Source: Proales similis
Taxonomy: Eukaryota > Rotifera > Eurotatoria > Ploima > Proalidae
Direction: 5' to 3'
DNA: 64,000 nucleotides
NCBI GenBank assembly: GCA_019059635.1
Contig: JAGVRJ010000013.1
Coordinates: forward strand, 682,001 to 746,000
Below, one piece after another: positions 23,715 through 34,900 of the stretch (the stretch's first letter is position 1; the number at the start of each line of letters is the position of its first letter). The notes below the pieces were generated by a model. That model was not told where the DNA came from, did no database searches, and saw only the letters and a program-made list of their open reading frames with translations. The translations under genes were made by a program, and so were the position numbers.

Positions 23715-24707
23715 ATGGACAGTGGCCGGACAAAGTCAAGTCGGGGCGAACTAATCATGCGAGAGCAAACTCAGAGAATAGAGCGCCAAGAACGTGATTT
23801 AAATGAGCTAGAGAGACAGAGTCGGCGAGGAACAATGTCAACTGAAGGAAGCACAATTGGCGGCGATAGTGAACCGAGTCTTGCAGGCAGCCTCTCGCCC
23901 TCAACGTCGGACGAACTGAACCGGACGAAGAAGAGACGAGGCACCGGCGAATGGCACCAGTGTGAACATTGCGAGAAGAAATTCAGGAACCTGATTCAGC
24001 TCAATAACCATCGCAATTTACATCTGGGCCTCAAGCCGCACAAGTGCACCGTTTGCGAGCAAAACTTTACCACTCGAGGCGAGCTCATTCGACACACCAA
24101 GTACAAGCATACGTTCGAAAAGATGCACAAGTGTACTCAGTGCAGCTACGAATCGGTCGAGCTGAGCAAGCTGAAGCGTCACATGCGCGTGCACACAGAC
24201 GAGCGTCCTTACTTGTGCGGGTTTTGCGACTACGCCAGTCGAGACACGTTCAAGCTCAAGCGGCATTTGAGAACTCACACCGGCGAGAAGCCTTACGAGT
24301 GTCCAGTGTGTAACAACCGGTTCAGTCAGAGCAACAGCCTCAAACTGCACATGCGAATCCACGAGGAAGAGGCTCGAACGGGCAAGCGACGCCGAGTCAA
24401 TAGCAAGAGCAACGAAGAGTCTGCAGAGAACGGCGTGCACAAATTGTCCGCCACAATCCTTGACAGCCCGACAGGCAAAGGGTCCGATGACCAGCCCGAC
24501 AAAACAGTAGACGAGCAGGGCTGGTTCACTTGCAGTTTTTGCTTCATGCGCTTCTTGACGAGCCAACTGCTGGAGGAGCACTGTGCCAAGCACACGGGCG
24601 ACAGGCCGTTCAGTTGTCATATATGTGGAATCCGTTTTAGTCATCGATTTGCAATGAATCAGCATGTTCTCAGTCACGAGTCCGGTCATGCGGCCCACAT
24701 CGCTTAG
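23715..24707 (+). CDS. CTCF-like C2H2 zinc-finger protein with a reduced finger array
   Basis: DNA-binding protein of 330 aa in one exon with seven C2H2 fingers: residues 81-103, 109-132, 138-160, 166-188, 194-216, 271-293 and 299-321. Fingers 1-5 align finger by finger with CTCF ZF2-ZF6. Finger 2 has RGELIRHTKYKHT (CTCF SGELVRHRRYKHT). Finger 3 has SVELSKLKRHMR (CTCF SVEVSKLKRHIR). Finger 4 has YASRDTFKLKRHLRTHTGEK (CTCF [20 protein letters not shown]). The DNA-contact positions of those three are almost unchanged. A 54-residue linker with a GKRRR basic patch and acidic/Ser stretches replaces CTCF ZF7-9, and two further fingers end the protein. Human CTCF has 11 fingers and long flanks. AATAAA at 24791-24796. 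It could be this species' CTCF or a CTCF-derived paralogue. Confidence 0.88.
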   Translation: MDSGRTKSSRGELIMREQTQRIERQERDLNELERQSRRGTMSTEGSTIGGDSEPSLAGSLSPSTSDELNRTKKRRGTGEWHQCEHCEKKFRNLIQLNNHRNLHLGLKPHKCTVCEQNFTTRGELIRHTKYKHTFEKMHKCTQCSYESVELSKLKRHMRVHTDERPYLCGFCDYASRDTFKLKRHLRTHTGEKPYECPVCNNRFSQSNSLKLHMRIHEEEARTGKRRRVNSKSNEESAENGVHKLSATILDSPTGKGSDDQPDKTVDEQGWFTCSFCFMRFLTSQLLEEHCAKHTGDRPFSCHICGIRFSHRFAMNQHVLSHESGHAAHIA

Positions 24708-24915
24708 ACTCGGTCCGTCAAATCAACAGTCACTACTTGCGTGCCTAAATATTGTCCATACACTTTTAACTTGCTTGTTCACGTACAAAGAATAAACAAA
24801 GAGAGTTCTCCGAGTTGTTTGTCTTAGATCTGACTCGTTCGAGATAGAAATTTCATTTTATTGAGATGAAACAGACAGTGAAGGCGAACGCGCCAATCAA
24901 AAGCCTTCTCGTGCT

Positions 24916-26057
24916 TCAGAACTTGACCTGGCGAGGTTTGTGTTCTTCGAGCAGAAGCAGAATTGTGTACACTTCATACGCAACGAGGAGAATGTTCTTG
25001 GCCATGAAAAAATAAAACACGTAGCTCTTTAGAAGAGACCCGTACGAGACGAGGATTATTACACGAATAATAAAAAACGGAACATCTTGGCTCAGCATGC
25101 TCATCAGCAGGGCCCATATTTCGGTACCGAACAGGAGATCGAACCAGCGCTTGTGGCGGCACGGCGCCCTCATGACCAGAGTGAAGCTGAACTGCAGCAC
25201 GCTCAGTGAAAAGCCGCCTTGTTTCAGGATGTGAATCGTCTTGAGACCGATTGAGTTCAAGGCTCCGAGCGCACTTACCCAATATTGCGGCGGCCACCCC
25301 GAGATCGGCGATCATGTTCGACTCGTCCAAATAGCCGAAGAACTCGACGCTGTCGGCGCCCGTGATTATCGTGTAGTAGAGAAGATCGGGCAGGTCGCTC
25401 CGGCTTATTTTCTTGCTCAACGGCATGAGCCATCGAACAATTACAATTGTGACTATGAACAGCGATGTGAATATTTCCAGCGCGGCGCACGGCGTCGCTT
25501 GCAACTTGAAGCAAATTTTCTATCTCCGACCGAGCCAATCGAATGGAATTGCACCCACCTCATTCCAAAAGGCCACAGGGTCTCGCAGCACTGACTTGCC
25601 AATGCCTTTCTCGTCGCATTTGAGCGAACGCTCGTATTTGTGAATTGTAATTGACCAGATGGCGGTCAGCATGGTCAGTGTGTACACAAACACGCAGACA
25701 GAGAACCTTGAGGTGAATAGCGACAGATTGAGCAAGGCGATTGAGCAGAGAGGGCACTTGCCATGAAGGCTCTTTGCCAGCCCTTCTAACAATCACATAG
25801 ATCGAGTCCATCAGAATGATCACTATCCCAAGGCCCAGTATCGCATACATGTACGAACGATGCAGTTGACAAAGGTAGAAGATGATGGTCACACACTGCA
25901 GTACACAAATGAGCCGAATGAGTTTTGAGACGAGAATTGCGCCAAAGCTGCTCTCTTTCTTCAGCATCCATCGATTTACTCTTGAGCGGAGTGAGTTGAC
26001 CGGCGCTGACGCCGCATTTTGCCGCTCGGAGTAATCGATAGATTCGATGGTGTTCAT
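24916..26057 (-). CDS. TMEM26: TMEM26-like multi-pass membrane protein, paralogue 2
   Basis: Four exons, 26057..25762, 25706..25559, 25504..25279 and 25217..24916, give 323 aa, close to vertebrate TMEM26 (368). Landmarks are the EPSWFSVCVFVY block across the exon 1/2 junction, IVRWLMPLSKKISRSDL, TGADSVEFFGY, DVPFFIIRVIIL and FFMAKNILLVAYE. Intron 1 begins GCAAGT, a GC-AG intron. It sits after the same Trp codon, in the same phase, as intron 1 of the copy at 7.3-8.6 kb. The last introns also match in place and phase. Minus-strand AATAAA lies at 24862..24857, about 60 bp from the convergent zinc-finger gene's poly(A) signal. Function is unknown beyond family membership. Confidence 0.85.
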
Positions 26058-26653
26058 CAGCCTCCAGATGATGTTGTTTTGATCTAATCCAACTGACGAC
26101 GACGACGACGACGATCACGATGATGATGCAGACGAAGATCACGACGAACAAGCACAAGAGGAGAGCAAGCTTTGGAGGAATGTTGTTCAGCCGCGAATGT
26201 GAAGCAACCTAGAGAGACGAACAAGGGTTCAATAAAAAAATTCATTTTCAAATTCGCTTAATTTAAACGAGTCTGTTTAATTAGGAGCTTGGTTGAACAT
26301 GCTGCAAAAGCAGTCATAAATAACCGATTGAACGTTTCAAGGCTGTAAAGCGCTTGAAGGCTTATCCACGCGCTGATCCATAAAATGCTCAACAAACTGA
26401 GCCGAACCAGATGAAGAGCCTTGGCCTGTAGCAACTAATTGATTCGAACATAAACCTGCTTCGAGCTTAGTCAGAGCGTTCTAGGTTCACAGTTACACTT
26501 TACAGTTCAATGCGCTCGCCTATCGAGCATCTAAATTATTCAGACTAATTCAGATGAACATTCTATTTGTCCAATTCATTTGTCTGCTGGCCGTCTGTTA
26601 GCTGACGCCAGTAAGAGGCCGTTCAGACAAGAGCTTTGAATATGATCTAGATT
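26058..26653. other. Spacer between COX18 and TMEM26-like paralogue 2
   Basis: Contains a GAC trinucleotide run at 26095-26113 just upstream of the TMEM26-like start. The remainder is promoter-like non-coding sequence. No gene seen. Confidence 0.45.
26095..26113. repeat. GAC trinucleotide microsatellite
   Basis: Six GAC units upstream of TMEM26-like paralogue 2. Confidence 0.85.
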
Positions 26654-27919
26654 TTATTTCCTGAAACGCTTTACGAATTTGATCCAGTCAGCACCCAGGG
26701 CGCTCATTTTCCTCTGGTAGATGCTGGATGCTTGAGCTTGCGATTTGTCGATGCCGAGATACCTCCTGACGGTAAGAGAATCGAGAATTATGCTCTCGAT
26801 CAGATTGTGGAGATTGGAAAAGACCCAGAACATGGCAACGCTCTGCAATGCGTGATTTAAAAGAGTTTTCAGTAAAATGCCACCCAGAGGAGCAAGGATG
26901 AAACTCACCGCTGGCATCTGAGTGACCAACACCGACATAAGTATGATGAAGAACGTCGACAAGTAGCGCTTGAATTTGAACACTCCGTCGAGTTTTACTT
27001 GGCCGTGAATAGGCAGCGAAGAGTACTATTGCAAGTACGATTTACTTGCTGGCGGCGTTCAGGTTTCAAGTGGCGATTTACTTTGATGCTGAGGAGACCG
27101 AACAGCGAATAAACGACTCCGAGCATCAGAGTCGAATCGGCCTGGCTAAGACTCTCGAGCCAAAGGAAACTCTCGTTTTTCATCTCTTCGACTGACGTGA
27201 CATTACCTTGAATGAACCGGTTGCTTCATCTGAATAAGGCGAAATAAGCACGCACGAGCGTATGAGAGCCAACCCGAAGCGCCGGACGTCAAGTTTCTGA
27301 TCGCACCGGTCATGTAGACCCAGAACGGCATCTGAAGCAGCGACGAGATCGGAATCTTTTGTGGCTGGCAGTTTTCGCGCTTGTAAAACTCGTTTCGTAT
27401 TTTGTTTATCTGCACCATTTGAACAGAAGCCGTGAAACAGTTTGGCATTGGACCACGAGTGAGCACTCAGAAGTATACTTGTCTGTTCATGTTTCGTTTT
27501 ATCTCTGGGGTGAGGAAAACCGAGTCGCGTTTCAACTTGCGGAAGCTGCTCTCAACCGCTTCGCTTATTTCTGGCTGAACATTGCGCAGGCGAGTGGTCA
27601 ACTTTTCCTGGTAGACCTTGATGGGGAAGCAGACGAGCCAGCGAAAGCCGAGTCCGGCCAAGAGGATGCTCGGCGCCCATTCTAGACCGGCCAATTCATG
27701 AACACTCATTAGCAAGTTTTCCATCGCATGTGTGAACGGAGAGTCGAGAATGTAGCTGAATGTGGTCTGAGCCTGTCCCTCGTCTGTTTGAATGGTCACG
27801 CGCTCAAACTTTGGCTCGTCGGACAAGTGCCTAGCTTGAACGATTCGCCCCCGACTCACTCTGAATGACTTGGCGGTCAGTGAGCCTGAGCCACGAGCCA
27901 GCTGCAAAACTCGGCTCAT
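26654..27919 (-). CDS. COX18: COX18-type mitochondrial inner-membrane insertase
   Basis: Member of the Oxa1/YidC/Alb3 family; COX18 inserts the C-terminal part of cytochrome oxidase subunit 2 into the inner membrane. Five exons, 27919..27479, 27409..27274, 27206..27082, 27025..26909 and 26842..26654, give 335 aa. The start MSRVLQLARGSGSLTAKSF is an Arg/Ser-rich mitochondrial targeting signal. MENLLMSVHELAGLEW, LRNVQPEIS, RENCQPQKI, PFWVYMTGAIRNLTSGAS and SQADSTLMLGV line up with human COX18 (EEVLLGVHAATGLPW, VENLQPEIK, RDNCHPFKA, PMWIFMSFALRNLSTGAA, APDSTWILPI), better than with OXA1L. Exon 2 uses a non-consensus GTTGGC donor; the phase and the family alignment support it. The poly(A) signal AATAAA overlaps the stop codon. 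Confidence 0.87.
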
Positions 27920-28078
27920 TCTAATCTGACTGAGAAGGAGACAGAATGTTGCCAGCGAAACCAAGCTAAGAGTGAGCCCTCGTCGTTACATGAGGAGATT
28001 TGTGCTAACCATTTTAAATTTAGATTTCGGTTCATTTTATTTAAGACAATTTCACTTGATTCGCTGGCTTGTTTGGAT

Positions 28079-28093
28079 GTGTGTGTGTGTGTG
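28079..28093. repeat. GT microsatellite
   Basis: Seven GT units in the spacer after the DHRS7B-like stop codon. Confidence 0.8.
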
Positions 28094-28131
28094 GATTGGA
28101 AATTGAGCTTGAATTTGATCGGGCGATTGAA

Positions 28132-29323
28132 TCATTGGTATTTCTTCTCGAACGTTTTTCGCGCTCGTTTTTTCATAATCCAAAAATAGAGCGAAGGGAA
28201 AAAGAAGCGCAGCCAGATGGCGACTCGATGCAGCAATATGCAGATGAGCACTTCCTGGTCACGATTGAGGATCGAGCGGATCACGACCTGGGCCACATAG
28301 TTCGGCTTGTAGCCATTTCGATGGTCGTCATCGTTCATGCTGTTCTTGGCTCCGTCGCTGGTCAACGCGTTTATCGAAACGTTGGTGTCTATGTAGCCGG
28401 GCTGAACGTTGATCACGTCAATGTTGGGCCAAGAGTAGAGCTCGGCTCGCAACGAGTCCGAGTAGGCAAGCAGAGCGTGTTTGGAAGCCGTGTCTAAAAC
28501 CGATGGTCAAGTCCGAGCGCCACATGATCTGACGAGTTCTTACATGCTGATCGGTATGGCACCGATATGTAACTTTGCACGCTGCCGATGTTTACAATCG
28601 AGAATATTTTCCGCTTGTTGGCCTCTTTTTTCATCTCATTCACGACCGTGTTGGTCAGCCGAAACACGCCGAAAAAGTTGACGCCCAGAATTTTTTGGAA
28701 TGCAGTCTCGTCTGGCACAGATGCCTATTGTGCCCCGGGCAAATCTCAATTCGGCGACTAGAACAAGCGCATTTGAAGAGGAATTACTTCACCACGGTAG
28801 CTGACGCCGGCATTGTTGATTAAAACATCGATCGGGCCAACTCGTTCGGTGACCCGGCCAACTTCGGATGAAATGGTCTCAAAGTCGGAAGAGACGTCCA
28901 AACATAAAATCTCTGGTTCGACTCCCTCTCCGCTCTACTTTCAACTGACGTCTTAGAAAGCCGATTCAAACAGATTGGGTATTTTGAATTCAACCTTAAT
29001 TAGTTCGTCTTTTACTGATTCGAGCTGCTGTCGACTGCGAGCGCACAGAATCACACGAGCGCCGAGTGGATAAAACTCTTGGGCCAAAGCTGAGCTCATT
29101 GAGGTTACGGCCGTTAATAATGTGTTGGTCGGGAAGATACTCAGGCGAGCCCAGATTTACCTTTGCCAAGGCCAGACGAGGCGCCGGTTATCAGCACGTT
29201 CCTTCCTTTGAAATATTTAAGGCCCAGTGTTCTGAGTCTGACTTCTTTGAGAAGCCGATAGACCAGCGCCAAAAAGCCGAGCGATGTGACCGAATAGGCA
29301 GCGAGTTGGGTCCAAATTGCCAT
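28132..29323 (-). CDS. DHRS7B: DHRS7B-like short-chain dehydrogenase/reductase
   Basis: NAD(P)-dependent oxidoreductase of the classical SDR family, membrane-anchored by an N-terminal helix. Five exons, 29323..29161, 29089..28995, 28934..28788, 28724..28544 and 28493..28132, give 315 aa (human DHRS7B 325). Visible motifs are the cofactor site ITGASSGLGKALA, the NNAGVSYRG motif, the catalytic NIGSVQS serine region and YTASK with the active Tyr and Lys. Then come PGYIDTNVSINALTSDG and a hydrophobic, basic C-terminus. SYRG, PGYI-TN-S-NA-T-DG and the long C-terminal part match DHRS7B, whose mammalian form acts in ether-lipid synthesis at ER/peroxisomes. The substrate here is inferred from that only. 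Minus-strand AATAAA at 28041..28036. Confidence 0.9.
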
Positions 29324-29833
29324 GTTCCATCAAAGTGCTTACACTTTGCGTCTGAAAGCTACTTTCTTGCTCTGTCTAAGTGCGAGTGCTTGACGGGTAC
29401 ACGCTGCTTTCCAAACTGCTCTTTTTCTAGCATGTGAGCATATTCAACTCAAAGTCTCTACTGAACTGTTGATCATGTGAGCGATTCTCGGCCACCGAAC
29501 AGACAATAGAGCGAGATGGGCTCACGGTGCGACCCATCGGCAGTATCTGGAGGCATCGAAAGGAACCGTTTTTGCGAGGTGTGAGAGGGTCTCTCAAGCA
29601 GGGGCGGTGTTTTAAAGCTTAACTCAAACAGATTGGACTTGAGCATTAATTGGCTTTGAAGAGTTAACTTTGGCCTTGGACGAACGAATTGGGTTGAGAG
29701 AGACAAATGCACGGTGCGCGTCATCGTCTATAATTTTGACGATGAACAGTGTTCACATCGATCAATAAATTGAGCGTTAGCTCAACAAGAGCGCTTTAAA
29801 ACAACTTCAGTTAGTAATCAAGCGTCAGCTACA
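29324..29833. other. Divergent promoter region, DHRS7B / Met-rich gene
   Basis: About 510 bp between two divergently transcribed genes. No coding sequence supported. A minus-strand open frame at 29724-29473 has no domain. Confidence 0.4.
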
Positions 29834-31082
29834 ATGATCGCAAATACAAATCTGTTTGTTTTGGCCACCATCATTTGCGGACTATCCGTCCTCAATGGTT
29901 TGTAGACCGCCACACACTTGCTTCCCAAGAAACAGATTAATGCAATTTGAGTAAAATTTTAAACAGTTTCCGGTCAGAATGTTCAATCGCCCAACACAAA
30001 TCTTCGCAATGCGATGTACAGCCAGCATAAGGCGGCCAAAATGGCCGCAATGAACGGCATGCCGCAAAGTAATTGAAATCATTTTTTTCTCTGTCGACTA
30101 TTTGCGCCCTTGCCGTTCTACTATTGAGAATTTTTTTGTTCAAGACTATATGAGCAACCCGATGATGATGATGCAGCAGCAACAGCAAATGATGCCCAAC
30201 TTTGGAGTAAACCAAGCGATGGGCGCGCCTCAGACCCGTCCGTTCATCAACAAACCGTTGGGAGGAATGGGCAAAATGGGAATGGGCGGCATGAACCCGA
30301 TGGCCGGTATGGGCGGCATGAACCCGATGGCTATGGGTGGAATGAACCCAATGGCTGCAATGGGTGGCATGAACCCGATGACCGGTATGGGCGGCATGAA
30401 TCCAATGGCAATGGGTGGAATGAACCCGATGGCTGCAATGGGCGGTATGAACCCAATGATGATGGGTGGCATGAACCCGATGGCTGCAATGGGAGGAATG
30501 AACCCGATGCAAATGAACATGATGCAGTCGATGATGAACCCGATGGGAAAAGCCGGCGTCCAGCGTGGATTTAATTTGAATCAAGCGCTTCAGGACAGTG
30601 GATTCAATCGCAATCAGCTTAACGCATTCAACAATGGCGACAAGTCAGGCCACATGAATAAGCTTAGACAAAGGATAAAGCAACTGAAAACACAGCAAGC
30701 AGATTACAGCGAAGATGAAGGAGATGAAAGTCAGTTGCTGTCAGCAAAAATAAAGACTGACAACGAAAACTCAGTTGGCACCGAGCAAATAAAGAAGACG
30801 AATGCGGCCAAAAACGCGTTTACCAATCAAAAGGAACAGACCGAGGACGAGACATTTGCAAGCGAACTGCAATCACCGGTCGAAGCTCAAGTAGAACAAG
30901 ATAGTCAGCCGCTACATGTGAGCATTGATCAACGCAAATACGATCAGCTCAAGCAGAAGCAGAGCAAAGAACCAGAGGCAGAGAGCGAGGAAGCGTCAGC
31001 TTACGAAGCGAGCGGCTCCAACGAAGATCCGATGAGAAATGCCATTGATCAGACGATTGAGGCAGCTTTTGCACAACTCTAA
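29834..31082 (+). CDS. Secreted Met/Gly-rich repeat protein
   Basis: Not a family I recognise. Three exons, 29834..29897, 29967..30068 and 30145..31082, give 367 aa. MIANTNLFVLATIICGLSVL is a clear signal peptide in exon 1. After a Met/Gln-rich segment comes a block of nine GGMNPM repeats with A, AA, AG, TG or M spacers, ending in a Met-rich run. The second half is different: charged, helix-prone, with KLRQRIKQLKTQQ, acidic stretches and a C-terminus ending EAAFAQL. The plus-strand repeat also leaves an open antisense frame, but splice sites and signal peptide support the plus strand. AATAAA at 31234-31239. A structural or metal-binding extracellular role is possible for so many methionines, but that is speculation. 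Confidence 0.78.
30285..30512 (+). repeat. Tandem repeat encoding nine GGMNPM units
   Basis: Imperfect 24-27-bp units within exon 3 of the Met-rich gene. Synonymous changes such as ATGAACCCG/ATGAATCCA between units show age and selection on the protein. A longer super-unit appears to repeat: the spacers A-M, A-A, T-G, A-M, A-A recur in order. Confidence 0.85.
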
Positions 31083-31932
31083 TAACTCAACATTTGGATG
31101 TTACACTCCGCTCGTCTTGTCAAAAGAGTCGATGAGTGGTGATTTATACGTCCTGGCATTTATTTAATTTTTCGCCGCATTTTAGTCGTTAATTTCTTAA
31201 TATGTTTTCCTCTTTATTGTTATTGTTGAAGTAAATAAAGTGGCACGTTTGAAGAAGGGTAAATAATTCTCTTGGCAATGATGATCAATGAATAATGCAT
31301 GCATGCCCTCCGATTGCGCTTTGTTTAAGAGGCGCTTAAGTGGAAAATTCACGCGACGTGTTTTTAATCAGTCTAAAAGCGAGCGTTAGCGCTGCAGCAG
31401 TCAATGCTGCCTTCTAGGTTCGAGACTGGCACACACACACACACAAACAGAGAAGATGCTCTGAATGACATGCAGTGTTCGAAATTGAAGCAGTCATCGA
31501 ACGCATAAAACCCGACATGCTATGGTGAATGCTTTAATCGATAAAACGCCGCATCAGTCTAGATATTGAAATATTGGATGCTCATTTATTCCTCTGACGA
31601 AAGATATTCGATGCGGCGTTAATCGGCTCAACCTATTGTGGCCCATTTCGATACGAAACCGCGCCAGCTTGTCAATCTGAAACCATCAAATATTCATATT
31701 ACTCAATCCTCTTAACGAATAACATCAGAGAGAGTGTGAGTGCGAGCCCGACAAGCACTAGAGACGAATAAGCAGCAGTCTACCCGGGCCTCATACAAGA
31801 CACTTAATTGTCAATAGTTTGACGCCTGAGCTTTCGGCTTAAATCGAGAACACAGATTTACAGCGGCAGCAGCGCAACCGACGGGCAAAAGCGAAATTGA
31901 AACAAAAAGAGAGACGCGCCGAGAAAGAGGAC
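31083..31932. other. Spacer and RasGRF 5' region
   Basis: Holds the poly(A) signal of the Met-rich gene, a CA repeat near 31431-31444 and the presumed RasGRF promoter. No other gene seen. Confidence 0.4.
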
Positions 31933-34900
31933 ATGCATCGACCAGTCTACAAACTGAACGAAGCAAATGTGAACACAATCGCGCTGCGGGCCCGGATTGA
32001 GAATCGCGAGTGCGGCTATTTGTGGAAGCGATCGAACGAAACCAACGGCAAATGGATTCTAAAGTGGTTCACACTCTACCACAATCTCATGTTCTATTTC
32101 GAAAATGTAAACAGCACCCGGCCGTCCGGTCTGATTCTGCTCGAGAGCTGCTACTGCGACAAGATAGTCATAAAAAACTCCAAAATACCTGATCCCAATC
32201 TGGTAGGCGAGCAAACTGCCTTCCCAACCGGTCCAGTCCGATTCACTATTCGTTTTAGTTCTTTTTCTCGATTAGCTTTAGCAAAGACCGCGCAATTCAG
32301 CTCGAATTCGGCGCGCCAAACGAAGAGGAGTGCAACCAATGGGTTGAAAGCATCAACCATTGCAGGTAGTTTGCCGAAAGCAATTCATCGAATTCTGGCT
32401 CACCTGATTGCTTGGGGGGAAACCTTGCAAAGTTACTCGAAGCAAATCTCATTGAGCGAAGAGCTAGACCGCAAGTACTCTCATCTGCTTCAGCTCTACG
32501 AAACAGAGCACAAGTCAAAATGGCAGTATTTGCAGCAGATCGAACACGCACAGGCCGAGCTTAAACAGCTCAGGGACGAGGTGAGATGAATGAAAACAAT
32601 CAATCGAACCATTCGCTTGGCAATGCGCTGTCTGTCTCAAGCTACGAGGGTACCAAGTGAACGATTTGGGAGCGAAACGCGTCGACAAGGACAGCGAGGA
32701 GCTGCGGCGAATAAAAAAAGTGCAAAGCCTCTGCCGCGGCTGGCTCTATCGAAGAAGATGGCGGCAAATAGTCCAAGACTACATCAGATCACCGCAAGCC
32801 GCGATGCTGCGCAAGCGCAACCGAATCGTGTTCGAGCTCGTCGAAAAAGAGGCCGAGTATTTGAGCCAGCTCGAGATACTGGTGTCCAATTTTCTGCGTC
32901 CGTTTAAAATTTCGGCCAGCAGCAGCCGAGCGCCAGTCTCTCACGAAGAAGTCAACTCGATATTCCTCAACAGGTCGCTTTTACTCGCTTGCTTTCAAGT
33001 GTTGAAATTTCGTGACAATTGACCTTTTCAGCGAGCTGCTGCTCTTCTTTCATCAAATATTCTACAAAGGCCTGATCAAAAAGCTGGAGAACTGGCCCAG
33101 TTTGTTCATCGGCGACTTGTTTGACTTTTTGTGGCCAGTGCTGAGCGTCTATCAGGAATACGTGCGCAACCATCACTACAGCCTGCAGATTCTGACCGAG
33201 CTCAAGAGCAAGTCTCCCGAGTTCAGAGCGCTGCTCAGACGCTGTGAAGAGAAGTCAAAAGGCGGCGCCGAAGTGAACGCGCTCGAAATCTACTTGACTC
33301 AGCCGATGCATCAGGTGAAACTCAACTTCTTGACGTCGATCTAGATGACGGCACTAACCGGAGCATTGCATTTACTTGCGCGGCGAGCAGATTCCCCGGT
33401 ACATTCTAATTCTGCATCAATTGATAGCGCACACGGCGCCTGGCATGGGCAACAGCGAGCTTGAGCTCAAGTATTTAGAAGACGCTCGATCGCGACTAGA
33501 AGAGCTCTCCAGGGTAAGTCGGTCGCCTTCACTCTGCTCTAGTCTCATTCAAATGCAAATCGAACGTCGACTGCTTTATTTTTAGTCAATGCACGACGAA
33601 GTCAGCTCAACCGAGAACATTAGATGCAACTTGAGCATCGAGAAAATGATTATAGAAGGCTGTGAATGCCTGCTCGATCACAATCAGGTGTTCATTCGTG
33701 AAGGTATCTCACCACTGCAGCATCAGCCATCAAGTGTTCTTTCTCTCAAACTTGCCGACTCAGGACTTCTCATTCTTCTCTACTCGGGCAAGTCGAAGCC
33801 CAAGCTGAGCAAAGAGTCGAAAAAGATCAACATTGTTAAATGCTTTCTATTTTCCAATCATTTGCTGGTGACAACTCGAGCCACAAACGGAAGGCTGAAC
33901 TTGTTCAAAGTGAGTCGGTCAACAAGTCCCTGCCACCCTCCGGTCCCTCAATTCTAACCAATTCGACTCCAAAAAGCCATTCGAAGCAATTCCGCTCAAT
34001 CGCTGTCAGCTGATCGAAGACCTCGGTCCTATGGGCATCGACGAAAGTGAGTGATCCGTCAAACTCAACAAACGGCAGCAAACAATAGCTTTGCGATCAT
34101 TCGCTAGACGGTTCTATTCGTTCAGGAGGCAGCATCGGATCCGATCTGATGGGATCGATTGGCAGCTTCATTTACGAAGGAGGCGAGCAGCATTCAATTG
34201 ATCCGGAGCGCGAATTCCAGCTTCTCATTTCACAAGACTCGAGCGAGACGAGCTTATGCGCTCATTTCGTGGCATCGTCTATCTGCGAGAAGCAGTTCTG
34301 GTGCAGCGACATTAGTCAGGTAGAAGCATATCCTGTTTGAATGCATTCGTCCTTAAACAGCAGCACTGCTCAAATCAACCTTCAATTGATTCAAGTGCAT
34401 CGACAATTTGAACTTTACGAATTTGATAAGCAACACCAACCAGAGCAGCGCATTGAACCTGTCCAATAGATCGAGCGTCGCGTACTCTCTTTGTCCATTC
34501 TGCCTCTGGCACGGAGCTAAACTAAACGCGATTTTCAACCTCAAGGAGCAGCCCGGACGACTTTGAAGACACAGACGATGTCAAGTACTGCAAAGGCTAC
34601 ACCGACTCGTGCAAGATTCCTCAAGTGAGTGTCTGCTTGGCACCCATGATCTGTGAATGAATGAGTGAATGAATTACTTAGATAAAACAAGCAACGCCTG
34701 ATAAGCTAATCGAACGGCTGCTCGACCTGCGATTTCTCAGCATCGACTTTCTCAATTCATTTCTGCTCACCTATCGACTCTTCACGGACCCGCTCGAAGT
34801 GATCAAGGCGCTCAAAGAGCTCTATCGAATCTCTCAGAGCAATCAGCACTTTTCGTCTGGCATCCAGCAGTTTGCCATGTGCGAGGAAGAACATTTTCAT

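Noticed and set aside
26654-27919. First reading of the gene as OXA1L
   Set aside because: The blocks RENCQPQKI, RNLTSGAS and SQADST and the overall length match COX18 better than OXA1L.
28905-28935. Perfect B-box sequence GGTTCGACTCC on the plus strand
   Set aside because: It lies in exon 3 of the DHRS7B-like gene, with no A box or cloverleaf around it.
30230-30520. Long antisense open frame opposite the Met-rich repeat
   Set aside because: It is a by-product of the ATG/CCC-rich repeat; it has no signal peptide or splice sites, whereas the plus strand has both.
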